64,000 bases of DNA, from positions 6,386,001 through 6,450,000 of the forward strand of contig NW_027488368.1 of the NCBI RefSeq assembly GCF_051014445.1, read 5' to 3'. This document shows positions 1 to 12,900 of the stretch, one piece after another. Numbering within the stretch: position 1 is the stretch's first letter; the number at the start of each line of letters is the position of its first letter. The notes beneath the pieces are model-generated. The model did no database searches. It was not told the DNA's origin and saw only the letters and a list, made by a program, of their open reading frames with translations. The stretch comes from Colletes latitarsis. Lineage: Eukaryota > Arthropoda > Insecta > Hymenoptera > Colletidae. Both the position numbers and the translations under genes were made by a program.

Positions 1-11
1 GCATACTTGTT

Positions 12-26
12 GGCCAGATCCTGGCC
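12..26. other. monomer dyad 1 (example copy)
   Basis: GGCCAG-ATC-CTGGCC is a perfect 6-bp inverted repeat around three bases. It recurs in monomers that carry the CCTGGCC variant and is broken in those with CCTGGGC. Confidence 0.8.
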
Positions 27-1163
27 TTTTTCTGGTTTGGATCACGTAGTAATGCGGTGCAACACCGAAACAGTCAATTAAACCTGGTTGCGATTAATAT
101 TTTAGAGGATAGCGCCGGTTATGTCTCGGTTAGGTCTGGGATTTGCCCCCATCTGGCTCGTACTTAAGCATTTCTCGCATACTTGTTGGCCAGATCCTGG
201 CCTTTTCCTGGTTTGGATCACGTACTAATATGGTACTACACTGAAACAGTCAATAGAAGCTGGTTCCGAATACTATTTTAGAGGATAACGCTGGTTATGT
301 CTGGGTTAGTTCTGGTATTTGCAACCATCTGGCTCATACTTTCGCGATTTCGCATACTTGTTGTCCGGATCCTGGGCTTTTTCTGGTTTGGATCACGTAG
401 TAATGTGGTTCTACACCGAAACAGACAATTAAACCTGGTTGCGATTAATATTTTAGAGGATAACGCCGGTTAAGTCTAAGTTAGGTCTGGTATTTGCCCT
501 CATCTGGCTCGTACTTTCGCATTTTTCGCATACTTGTTGGCCAGATCCCGGCCCTTTTCTGGTTTGGATCACGTACTAATGCGATACCAGACCGAAACAG
601 CCAATCAAACCTGGTTCCGATTAATATTTTAGAGGATAACGCCTGTTATGTCTGGGATAGGTCTGGTATTTGCCCTCATCTGGCTCGTACTTTCGCATTT
701 TTCTCATACTTGTTGGCCAGATCCTGGGCTTTTTCTGGTTTGGATCACGTAGTAATGTGGTTCTACACCGAAACAGACAATTAAACCTGGTTGCGATTAA
801 TATTTTAGAGGATAACGCCGGTTAAGTCTAGGTTAGGTCTGGGATTTGCCGCCATCTGGCTCGTATTTTCGCATTTGTCGCATACTTGTTGGCCAGATCC
901 TGGCCTCTTTCTGGCTTGGACCGCATATTAATGTGGTATCACACTGAAACAGTCAATTAAACCTGGTACCGATTAATATTTTATAGGATGACGCCGGTTA
1001 TGTCTGGGTTAGGTCTTGTATTTGCCATCATCTGGCTCGTACTTTCGCATTTTTCGCATACTTGTTGGCCAGATCCTGGCCTTTTTCTGGCTTGGACCGC
1101 ATAGTAATGTGGTGTCACACTGAAACAGTCAATTAAACCTGGTTCCGATTAATATTTTGGTGG

Positions 1164-1177
1164 ATAACGCCGGTTAT
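1164..1177. other. monomer dyad 2 (example copy)
   Basis: ATAAC-GCCG-GTTAT is a 5-bp inverted repeat with a four-base centre. It is present in the majority GCCGG monomer type; the GCTGG type keeps the two arms. Confidence 0.75.
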
Positions 1178-2039
1178 GTCTGGGTTAGGTCTGGTATTTA
1201 CCCTCATCTGGCTCGTACTTTCGCATTTTTCGCATACTTGTTGGCCAGATCCCGGCCCTTTTCTGGTTTGGATCACGTACTAATGCGTTACCAGACCGAA
1301 ACAGCCAATTAAACCTGGTTCCGATTAATATTTTAGAGGATAACGCCTGTTATGTCTGGGTTAGGTCTGGTATTTGCCCTCATCTGGCTCGTACTTTCGC
1401 ATTTTTCGCATACTTGTTGGCCAGATCCTGGCCTTATTCTGGTTTGGATCACGTAGTAATGCGGTACCACACCGAAACAGTCAATTAAACCTGGTTCCGA
1501 TTAATATTTTGGTGGATAACGCCGGTTATGTCTGGGTTAGGTCTGGTATTTACCCTCATCTGGCTCGTACCTTAGCATTTTTCGCCTACTTGTTGGCAAG
1601 ATCCTGGGCTTTTTCTGGTTTGGATCACGTAGTAATGCGGTACCACACCGTAACAGTCAATTAAACCTGGTTGCGATTAATATTTTGGAGGATAACGCCG
1701 GTTATGTCTTGGTTAGGTCTGGGATTTGCCCTCATCTGGCTCGTATATTCGCATTTATCGCCTACTTGTTGGTCAGATCCTGGGCTTTTTCTGGTTTGGA
1801 TCACGTAGTAAAGCCGTACCACACCGAAACAGTCAATTAAACCTGGTTCCGATTAATATTTTAGAGGATAACGCCGGTTATGTCTGGGGTATGTCTGGTA
1901 TTTGCCCTCATCTGGCTCGTACTTTGGCATTTTTCGCATACTTGTTGGCCAGATCCCGGCCCTTTTCTGGTTTGGATCACGTACTAATGCGTTACCAGAC
2001 CGAAACAGCCAATTAAACCTGGTTCCGATTAATATTTTA

Positions 2040-5000
2040 GAGGATAACGCCTGTTATGTCTGGGTTAGGTCTGGTATTTGCCCTCATCTGGCTCGTACTT
2101 TCGCATTTTTCGCATACTTGTTGGCCAGATCCTGGCCTTATTCTGGTTTGGATCACGTAGTAAAGCCGTACCACACCGAAACAGTCAATTAAACCTGGTT
2201 CCGATTAATATTTTAGAGGATAACGCCGGTTATGTCTGGGGTATGTCTGGTATTTGCCCTCATCTGGCTCGTACTTTCGCATTTTTCGCTTACTTGTTGG
2301 CCAGATCCTGGCCTCTTCCTGGCTTGGACCACGTAGTCATGAGGTACCACACTGAAACAATCAATTAAGCCTGGTTCCCATTAATATTTTAGAGGTTAAC
2401 GCTGGTTATGTCTGGGTTGGTTCAGGTATTTGCAATAATCTGGCCCATACTTTCGCAATTTTCGCGTACTTGTTGGTCAGATATTTGGTTTTTTGTGGTT
2501 TGGATCCCGTCGTAATGTTGTTCCACATCGAAGCAGTCAATTAAACCTGGTTGCGATGAATATTTTGGAGGATAACGCTGGTTATGTTTGGGTTAGTTCT
2601 GGTATTTGCAATCATCTGGCTCGTGCTCTCGCATTTTTCGCCTACTTGTTGGCCAGATCCCGGCCCTTTTCTGGTTTGGATCACGTACTAATGCGGTACC
2701 AGACCGAAACAGCCAATTAAACCTGGTTCCGATTAATATTTTAGAGGATAACGCCGGTTAAGTCTAGGTTAGGTCTGGTATTTGCCCTCATCTGGCTCGT
2801 ACTTTCGCATTTTTCGCATACTTGTTGGCCAGATCCCGGCCCTTTTCTGGTTTGGATCACGTACTAATGCGGTACCAGACCGAAACAGCCAATTAAACCT
2901 GGTTCCGATTAATATTTTAGAGGATAACGCCTGTTATGTCTGGGTTAGGTCTGGTACTTGCCCTCTTCTGGCTCGTACTATCGCATTTTTCGCATACTTG
3001 TTGGCCAGATCCTGGCCTTTTTCTGGTTTGGATCACGTAGTAACGCGGTGCCACACCGAAACAGTCAATTAAACCTGGTTGCGATAACTATTTTGGAGTA
3101 TAACGCCGGTTATGTCTGGGTTAGGTCTGGTACTTGCCCTCTTCTGGCTCGTACTTTCGCATTTTTCGCATAGTTGCTGGCCAGATCCTGGGATTTTTCT
3201 GGTTTGGATCCCGTAGTAATGTGGTTCCACACCGAAACAGTCTGTTAAGCCTGGTTTCGATTAACACTTTAGAGGATAACGCCGGTTATGTCTGGGTTAG
3301 GTCTGGTATTTACCCTCATCTGTCTCGTACTTCGCATTTTTCGCATACTTGTTGGCAAGATCCTGGGGTTTTTCTGGTTTGGATCACGTAGTAATGCGGT
3401 ACCACACCGAAGCTGTCAATTAAACCTAGCTGCGATTAATATTTTAGAGGATAACGCCGGTTATGTCTGGGTTAGGTCTGTTATTTGCCCTCATCTGGCT
3501 CGTACTTTCTCATTTTTCGCATACTAGTTGGCCAGATCCTGGGCTTTTTCTAGTTTGGATCACGTAGTAATGTGGTACCACACTGAAACAGTCAATTAAA
3601 CCTGGTTCCCATTAATATTTTAGAGGATAACGCTGGTTATGTCTGGGTTGGTTCAGGTATTTGCAATAATCTGGCTCATACTTTCGCAATTTTCGCGTAC
3701 TTGTTGGCCAGATCTTTGGTTTTTTGTGGTTTGGATCCCGTCGTAATGTGGTTCCACACCGAAGCAGTCAATTAAACCTGGTTGCGCTGAATATTTTGGA
3801 GGATAACGCTGGTTATGTTTGGGTTAGTTCTGGCATTTGCAATCATCTGGCTCGTACTTTCGCATTTTTCGCATACTTGTTGGCCAGATCCTGGCCTTTT
3901 TCTGGCTTGGACCGCATATTAATGTGGTATCACACTGAAACAGTCAATTAAACCTGGTACCGATTAATATTTTATAGGATAACGCCGGTTATGTCTGTGT
4001 TAGGTCTGGTATTTGCCCTCATCTGGCTCGTACTTTCTCATTTTTCGCATACTAGTTGGCCAGATCCTGGGCTTTTTCTAGTTTGGATCACGTGGTAATT
4101 TGGTACCACACAGAAACAGTCAATCAAACCTGGTTCCGATTTATATTTCAGTGGATAACGCCGGTTATGTCTGGGTTAGCTCTGGTATTTGCAATCATCT
4201 GGCTCGTACTTTCGCATTTCTCGCATACTAGTTGGCCAGATCCTGGGCTTTTTCTGGTCTGGATCACGTAGTAATGTGGTACCACACTGAAGCAGTCAAT
4301 AAAAGCTGTTTCCGAATAGTATTTTAGAGGATAACGCCGGTTATGTATGGGTTAGTTCTGGCATTTGCAATCATCTGGCTCGTACTTTCGCATTTTTCGC
4401 ATACTTGTTGGCCAGATCCTGGCCTTTTTCTGGCTTGGACCGCATATTAATGTGGTATCACACTGAAACAGTCAATTAAACCTGGTTCCGATTAATATTT
4501 TAGTGGATAACGCCGGTTATGTCTGTGTTAGGTCTGGTATTTGCCCTCATCTGGCTCGTACTTTCGCATTTTTCGCATACTTGTTGGCCACATCCTGGCC
4601 TTTTTCTGGTTTGGATCACGTAGTAAAGCCGTACCACACCGAAACAGTCAATTAAACCTGGTTCCGATTAATATTTTAGAGGATAACGCCGGTTATGTCT
4701 GGGGTATGTTTTGTATTTGCCCTCATCTGGCTCGTACTTTCGCATTTTTCGCTTACTTGTTGGCCAGATCCTGGCCTCTTCCTGGCTTGGACCACGTAGT
4801 CATGAGGTACCACACTGAAACAATCAATTAAGCCTGGTTCCCATTAATATTTTAGAGGATAACGCTGGTTATGTCTGGGTTGGTTCAGGTATTTGCAATA
4901 ATCTGGCCCATACTTTCGCAATTTTCGCGTACTTGTTGGCCAGATATTTGGTTTTTTGTGGTTTGGATCCCGTCGTAATGTTGTTCCACACCGAAGCAGT

Positions 5001-6300
5001 CAATTAAACCTGGTTGCGATGAATATTTTGGAGGATAACGCTGGTTATGTTTGGGTTAGTTCTGGTATTTGCAATCATCTGGCTCGTGCTTTCGCATTTT
5101 CCGCCTACTTGTTGGCCAGATCCCGGCCCTTTTCTGGTTTGGATCACGTAGTAATGAGATACCAGACCGAAACAGCCAATTAAACCTGGTTCCGATTAAT
5201 ATTTTAGAGGATAACGCCGGTTAAGTCTAGGTTAGGTCTGGTATTTGCCCTCATCTGGCTCGTACTTTCGCATTTTTCGTATACTTGTTGGCCAGATCCC
5301 GGCCCTTTTCTGGTTTGCATCACGTACTAATGCGGTACCAGACCGAAACAGCCAATTAAACCTCGTTCCGGTTAATATTTTAAAGGATAACGCCTGTTAT
5401 GTCTGGGTTAGGTCTGGTATTTGCCCTCTTCTGGCTCGTACTTTCGCATTTTTCGCATACTTGTTGGCCAGATCCAGGCCTTTTTCTGGTTTGGATCACG
5501 TAGTAATGCGGTACCACACCGAAACAGTCAATTAAACCTGGTTCCGATTAATATTTTAGAGGATAACGCTGGTTATGTCTGGGTTAGTTCAGGTATTTGC
5601 AATCGTCTGGCTCATACTTTCGCAATTTTCGCGTACCTGTTGGCCAGATCCTGGCCTTTTTTTGGTTTGGACCACGTAGTAATGCGGTGCAACACCGAAA
5701 CTTTCAATAAAACCTGGTTGCGATTAATCATTTAGAGGATAACGCCGTTTATGTCTCGGTTAGGTCTGGGATTTGCCCCCATCTGTCTCGTACTTCGCAT
5801 TTTTCGCATACTTGTTGGCCAGATCCTGGCCTCTTTCTGGCTCAGACCGCGTAGTAATTTGGTACCACACTGAAACAGTCAATTAAACCTGGTTCCGATT
5901 TATATTTTAGTGGATAACGCCGGTTATGTCTGTGTTAGGTCTGGTATTTGCCCTCATCTGGCTCGTACTTTCTCATTTTTCGCATACTAGTTGGCCAGAT
6001 CCTGGGCTTTTTCTAGTTTGGATCACGTAGTAATGTGGTAACACACTGAAACAGTCAATTAAACCTGGTTCCCATTAATATTTTAGAGGATAACGCTGGT
6101 TATGTCTGGGTTGGTTCAGGTATTTGCAATAATCTGGCTCATACTTTCGCAATTTTCGCGTACTTGTTGGCCAGATCTTTGGTTTTTTGTGGTTTGGATC
6201 CCGTCGTAATGTGGTTCCACACCGAAGCAGTCAATTAAACCTGGTTGCGCTGAATATTTTGGAGGATAACGCTGGTTATGTTTGGGTTAGTTCTGGTATT
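2040..6300 (+). repeat. 14-mer higher-order repeat, period about 2463 bp
   Basis: Diagnostic monomers recur at a fixed distance of about 2463 bp, which is 14 monomers minus one base. Examples are 2078 and 4541, 2493 and 4956, 2782 and 5245, 2958 and 5421, and the GTTTTTTGTGGTTTGG variant near 3719 and 6182. Near 4272 and 6383 the spacing drops to 2111, two monomers shorter. The second copy has therefore lost two monomers. The block boundaries are approximate. Confidence 0.8.
3572..3581. other. monomer dyad 3 (example copy)
   Basis: GTGGTACCAC is a perfect 10-bp palindrome at a fixed place in many monomers. Variants with GCGGTACCAC or GTGGTTCCAC shorten it. Confidence 0.8.
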
Positions 6301-7760
6301 TGCAATCATCTGGCTCGTACTTTCGCATTTCTCGCATACTAGTTGGCCAGATCCTGGGCTTTTTCTGGTCTGGATCACGTAGTAATGTGGTACCACACTG
6401 AAGCAGTCAATAAAAGCTGTTTCCGATTAGTATTTTAGAGGATAACGCCTGTTATGTATGGGTTAGTTCTGGCATTTGCAATCATCTGGCTCGTACTTTC
6501 GCATTTTTCGCATACTTGTTGGCCAGATCCTGGCCTTTTTCTGGCTTGGACCGCATATTAATGTGGTATCACACTGAAATAGTCAATTAAACCTGGTACC
6601 GATTAATATTTTATAGGATAACGCCGGTTATGTCTGGGTTAGGTCTTGTATTTGCCCTCATCTGGCTCGTACTTTCGCATTTTTCGCATACTTGTTGGCC
6701 AGATCCTGGCCTTTTTCTGGCTTGGATCACGTACTAATGCGGTACCAGACCGAAACAGCCAATTAAACCTGGTTCCGATTAATATTTTGGTGGATAACGC
6801 CGGTCATGTCTGGGTTAGGTCTGGTATTTACCCTCATCTGGCTCGTACCTTAGCATTTTTCGCCTACTTGTTGGCAAGATCCTGGGCTTTTTCTGGTTTG
6901 GATCACGTAGTAAAGCCGTACCACACCGATACAGTCAATTAAACCTGGTTCCGATTAGTATTTTAGTGGATAACGCTGGTTATGTCTGGGTTAGTTCTGG
7001 TATTTGCAATCATCTGGCTCGTACTTTCGCATTTTTCGCATACTTGTTGGTCAGATCCTGGGCTTTTTCTGGTTTCGACCACGTAGTAATGTGGTACCAC
7101 ACTGAAACAGTCAATAATAGCTGGTTCGCATTAGTATTTTAGAGGATAACACCGGTTATGTCTGGGTTCGTACTGGTATTTGCAATCATCTGGCTCGTAC
7201 CTTCGCATTTTTCGCCTACTTGTTGGCAAGATCCTGGGCTTTTTCTGGTTTGGATCCCGTAGTAATGAGATACCACACAGAAACAGTCAATTAAACCTGG
7301 TTGCGATTAATATCTTAGAGGATAACGGTGGTTATGTCTCGGTTAGGTCTGGGATTTGCCCTCATCTGGCTCGTACTTTCGCATTTTTCGCATACTTGTT
7401 GGCCAGATCCTGGCCTTTTTCTGGCTTCGACCACGTAGTAATTTGGTACCACACTGAAACAGCCAATTAAACCTGGTTCCGATTAATATTTTAGAGGATA
7501 ACGCCGGTTATGTCTGGGTTAGGTCTGGTATTTGCCCTCATCGGGCTCGTACTTTCGCATTTTTCGCATACTTGTTGGCCAGATCCTGGCCTTTTTCTGG
7601 TTTCGAGCGCGTAGTAATTGTGTGCAACACCGAAACATTCAATTAAACCTGGTTGCGATTAATATTTTAGAGGATAACGCCGTTTATGTCTCGTTTAGGT
7701 CTGGGATTTGCCCTCATCTGGCTCGTACTTTCGCATTTTTCGCATACTTGTTGGCCAGAT

Positions 7761-9520
7761 CCTGGGCTTTTTGTCGTTTGTTTCACGTAGTAATGTGGTC
7801 CTACAGCGAAACAGTCAATTAAACCTGGTTGGGATTAATATTTTAGAGGATAACGCCGGTTATGTCTAGGTTAGGTCTGGTATTTGCCCTAATCTGGCTC
7901 GTACTTTCGCATTTTTCGCATACTTGTTGGCCAGATCCCGGGCTTTTTCTGGTTTGGATCACGTACTAATGCGGTACCACACTGAAACAGTCAATAAAAG
8001 CTAGTTCCGATTAGTATTTTAGTGGATAACGCTGGTTATGTCTGGGTTAGTTCTGGTATTTGCAATCATCTGGCTCGTGCTTTCGCATTTTTCGCATACT
8101 TGTTGGCCAGATCCTGGGCTTTTTCTGGTTTGGACCACGTAGTAATGTGGTACCACACTGAAACAGTCAATAAAAGCTGGTTCGCATTAGTATTTTAGAG
8201 GATAACACCGGTTATGTCTGGGTTAGTTCTGGTATTTGCAATCATCTGGCTCGTACCTTCGCATTTTTCGCCTACTTGTTGGCAAGATCCTGGGCTTTTT
8301 CTGGTTTGGATCTCGTTGTAATGCGGTACCACAACGTAACAGTCAATTTAACCTGGTTGCGATTAATATTTTGGAGGATAACGCCGGTTATGTCTCGGTT
8401 AGGTCTGGGATTTGCCCTCATGTGGCTCGTACCTTCGCATTTTTCGCCTACTTGTTGGCAAGATCCTGGGCTTTTTCTGGTTTGGATCACGTAGTAATGC
8501 GGTACCACACCGAAGCAGTCAATTAAACCTGGTTGCGATTATTATTTTAGAGGATAACGCTGGTTATGTCTCGGTTAGGTCTGGGATTTGCCCTCATCTG
8601 GCTCGTACTTTCGCATTTTTCGCATACTTGTTGGCCAGATCCTGGGCTTTTTGTCGTTTGTTTCACGTAGTAATGTGGTCCTACAGCGAAACAGTCAATT
8701 AAACCTGGTTGGGATTAATATTTTAGAGGATAAGGCCGGTTATGTCTAGGTTAGGTCTGGTATTTGCCCTAATCTGGCTCGTACTTTCGCATTTTTCGCA
8801 TACTTGTTGGCCAGATCCCGGGCTTTTTCTGGTTTGGATCACGTACTAATGCGGTACCACACTGAAACAGTCAATAAAAGCTAGTTCCGATTAGTATTTT
8901 AGTGGATAACGCTGGTTATGTCTGGGATAGTTCTGGTATTTGCAATCATCTGGCTCGTACTTTCGCATTTTTCGCATACTTGTTGGCCAGATCCTGGGCT
9001 TTTTCTGGTTTGGACCACGTAGTAATGTGGTACCACACTGAAACAGTCAATAAAAGCTGGTTCGCATTAGTATTTTAGAGGATAACACCGGTTATGTCTG
9101 GGTTAGTTCTGGTATTTGCAATCATCTGGCTCGTACCTTCGCATTTTTCGCCTACTTGTTGGCAAGATCCTGGGCTTTTTCTGGTTTGGATCTCGTTGTA
9201 ATGTTCGTACCACAACGTAACAGTCAATTAAACCTGGTTGCGATTAATATTTTGGAGGATAACGCCGGTTATGTCTCGGTTAGGTCTGGGATTTGCCCTC
9301 ATGTGGCTCGTACCTTCGCATTTTTCGCCTACTTGTTGGCAAGATCCTGGGCTTTTTCTGGTTTGGATCACGTAGTAATGCGGTACCACACCGAAGCAGT
9401 CAATTAAACCTGGTTGCGATTATTATTTTAGAGGATAACGCTGGTTATGTCTCGGTTAGGTCTGGGATTTGCCCTCATCTGGCTCGTACTTTCGCATTTT
9501 TCGCATACTTGTTGGCCAGA
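7761..9520 (+). repeat. 5-mer tandem duplication, period 880-881 bp
   Basis: Rare variants repeat at 880-881 bp. The TTGTCGTTTGTTTCACG stretch in the block starting at 7761 recurs in the block at 8641, and monomers at 8412 and 9293 match. The second copy carries a one-base insertion with local scrambling near 9203, where ATGTTCGTACC replaces ATGCGGTACC. A partial third copy of the TCCTACAGCG variant lies near 9735. Confidence 0.8.
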
Positions 9521-9949
9521 TCCTGGCCTTTTTCTAGCTTGGACCACGCAGTAATTTGGTACCACACTGAAACAGTCAATTAAACCTGGTTCCGATTAAT
9601 ATTTTAGAGGATAACGCCGGTTATGTCTGGGTTAGGTCTGGTGTTTGCCCTCATCTGGCTCGTACTTTCGCGATTTCGCATACTTGTAGGACGGATCCTG
9701 GATTTTTCTGGTTTGTTTTACGTAGTAATGTGGTCCTACAGCGAAACAGTCAATTAAACCTGGTTGCGATTAATATTTTAGAGGATAACGCCGGTTATGT
9801 CTAGGTTAGGTCTGGTATTTGCCCTAATCTGGCTCGTACTTTCGCATTTTTCGCATACTTGTTGGCCAGATCCCGGCCTTTTTCTGGTTTGGATCACGTA
9901 CTAATGCGGTACCACACTGAAACAGTCAATAAAAGCTAGTTCCGATTAG

Positions 9950-12900
9950 TATTTTAGAGGATAACGCTGGTTATGTCTGGGTTAGTTCTGGTATTTGCAA
10001 TCATCTGGCTCATACTTTCGCAATTTTCGCGTACTTGTTGGCCAGATCTTGGGTTTTTTGAGGTTTGGATCCCGTCGTAATGTGGTTCCACACCGAAGCA
10101 GTCAATTAAACCTGGTTGCGATGATTATTTTGGAGGATAACGCTGGTTATGTTTGGGTTAGTTCTGGTATTTGCAATCATCTGGCTCGTACTTTCGCATT
10201 TTTCGCATACTTGTTGGCCAGATCCCGGGCTTTTTCTGGTTTGGATCACGTAGTAATGCGGTACCACACCGTAACTGTCAATTAAACCTGGTTGCGATTA
10301 ATATTTTAGAGGATAACGCCGGTTATGTCTGGGTTAGTTCTGGCATTTGCAATCATCTGGCTCGTACCTTCGCATGTTTCGCCTACTAGTTGGCAAGATC
10401 CTGGCCTTTTTCCGGCTTGGACCACGTAGTAATGTGGTACCACACCGAAACTGTCAGCTAAACCTGCTTGCGATTAATATTTTAGAGGATAACGCCGGTT
10501 ATGTCTAGGTTAGGTCTGGGATTTGCCCTCATCTGGCTCATACTTTCGCATTTTTCGCATTACTTGTTGGCCAGATCCTGGGCCTTTTCTGGTTTGGATC
10601 CCGTAGTAATGCGGTACCACGCCGAAACAGTCAACTAAACATTGTTGCGATTAATATTTTAGAGGATAACGCCGGTTACGTCTCGGTTAGGTCTGGTATT
10701 TGCCCTCATCTGTCTCGTACTTTCGCATTCTTCGCATACTTGTTGGGCAGACCCTGGCCTTTTTCTGGCTTGGACTACGTAGTAAAGTGGTACAACACTG
10801 AAACAGTCAATTAAACCTGGGTCCGATTAATATTTTAGAGGATAACGCCGGTTATGTCTCGGTTAGGTCTGGTATTAGCCCTCATCTGGCTCGTACTTTC
10901 GCATTTTTCGCATACTTGTTGGCCAGATCCTGGCCTTTTTCTGGTTTGGATCACGTAGTAACGCGGTGCCACACCGAAACAGTCAATTAAACCTGGTTGC
11001 GATAACTATTTTGGAGTATAACGCCGGTTATGTCTGGGTTAGGTCTGGTATTTGCCCTCAACTGGATCGTACATTCGCGTTTTTCGCATAGTTGCTGGCC
11101 AGATCCTGGGATTTTTCTGGTTTGGATCCCGTAGTAATGTGGTTCCACACCGAAACAGTCTATTAAGCCTGGTTTCGATTAATATTTTAGAGGATAACGC
11201 CGGTGATGTCTGGGTTAGGTCTGGTATTTGCCATCATCTGGCTCGTACTTTCGCGTTTTTCGCATACTTGTTGGCAAGATTCTGGCCTTTTTGCGGCTTG
11301 GACCACGTAGTAATGTGGTACCACACTGAAACAGTCAATTAAACCTGGGTCCGATTAATATTTTAGAGGATAACGCCGGTTATGTCTGGGTTAGGTCTGG
11401 TATTTACCCTCATCTGGCTCGTACTTTCGCATTTTTCGCATACTTGTTGGCCAGACCCTGGCCTTTTTCTGGCTTGGACCACGTAGTAAAGTGGTACCAC
11501 ACTGAAACAGTCAATTAAACCTGGGTGCGATTAATATTTTAGAGGATAACGCCGGTTATGTCTGGGTTAGGTTTGGTATTTGCCCTCATCTGGCTCGTAC
11601 CTTCACATTTTTCGCATACTTGTTGGCCAGATCCTGACCTTTTTCTGGTTTGGATCACGTAGTAACGCGGTGCCACACCGAAACAGTCAATTAAACCTGG
11701 TTGCGATAACTATTTTGGAGTATAACGCCGGTTATGTCTGGGTTAGGTCTGGTATTTGGCCTCAACTGGATCGTACTTTCGCGTTTTTCGCATAGTTGCT
11801 GGCCAGATCCTGGGATTTTTCTGGTTTGGATCCCGTAGTAATGTGGTTCCACACCGAAACAGTCTATTAAGCCTGGTTTCGATTAACACTTTAGAGGATA
11901 ACGCCGGTTATGTCTGGGTTAGGTCTGGTAATTGCCCTCATCTGGCACGTACTTTCGCATTTTTCGCATACTTGTTGGCCAGACCCTGGCCTTTTTCTGG
12001 CTTGGACCACGTAGTAAAGTGGTACCACACTGAAACAGTCAATTAATCCTGGGTGCGATTAATATTTTAGAGGACAACGCCGGTTATGTCTGGGTTAGGT
12101 TTGGTATTTGCCCTCATCTGGCTCGTACCTTCACATTTTTCGCATACTTGTTGGCCAGATCCTGGCCTTTTTCTGGTTTGGATCACGTAGTAACGCGGTG
12201 CCACACCGAAACAGTCAATTAAACCTGGTTGCGATAACTATTTTGGAGTATAACGCCGGTTATGTCTGGGTTAGGTCTGGTATTTGCCCTCAACTGGATC
12301 GTACTTTCGCGTTTTTCGCATAGTTGCTGGCCAGATCCTGGGATTTTTCTGGTTTGGATCCCGTAGTAATGCGGTTCCACACCGAAATAGTCTATTAAGC
12401 CTGGTTTCGATTAACACTTTAGAGGATAACGCCGGTTATGTCTGGGATAGGTCTGGTATTTGCCCTCATCAGGCTCGTACATTCGAGTTTTTCGCATATT
12501 TGTTGCCCAAATCGTGGGTTTTTTCTCGTTTGGATCCCGTACTAATGTGGTACCACACTGAAACAGTTAATAGAAGCTGGTTCCGACAAATATTTTAGAG
12601 GATAACGCTGGTTATGTCTGGGTTAGTTCTGGTATTTGCCATCATCTGGCACATACTTTCACATTTTTCGCATACTTGTTGGCCAGATCCTGGGTTTCTT
12701 CTGGTTTGGATCCCGTAGTAATGTGGTTCCACATCGATACAGTCAATTAAACCTGGTTGCGATTAATATTTTAGAGGATAACGCCGGTAATGTCTCGGTT
12801 AGGTCTGGGATTTGCCCTCATCAGACTCGTACTTTCGCATTTTTCGCTTATTTGTTGGCCAGATCTCGGGTTTTTTGTGGTTTGGATCCCGTCGTTATGT

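Noticed and set aside
494..2368. Ladder of open frames of about 96 codons on the + strand of the satellite (also throughout the rest of the array)
   Set aside because: They begin at TTG or another non-ATG codon in the typical case and recur with the monomer. Since 176 is not a multiple of three, the same monomer is read in different frames within one ORF. The product is a translation of repeat DNA with no recognisable domain.
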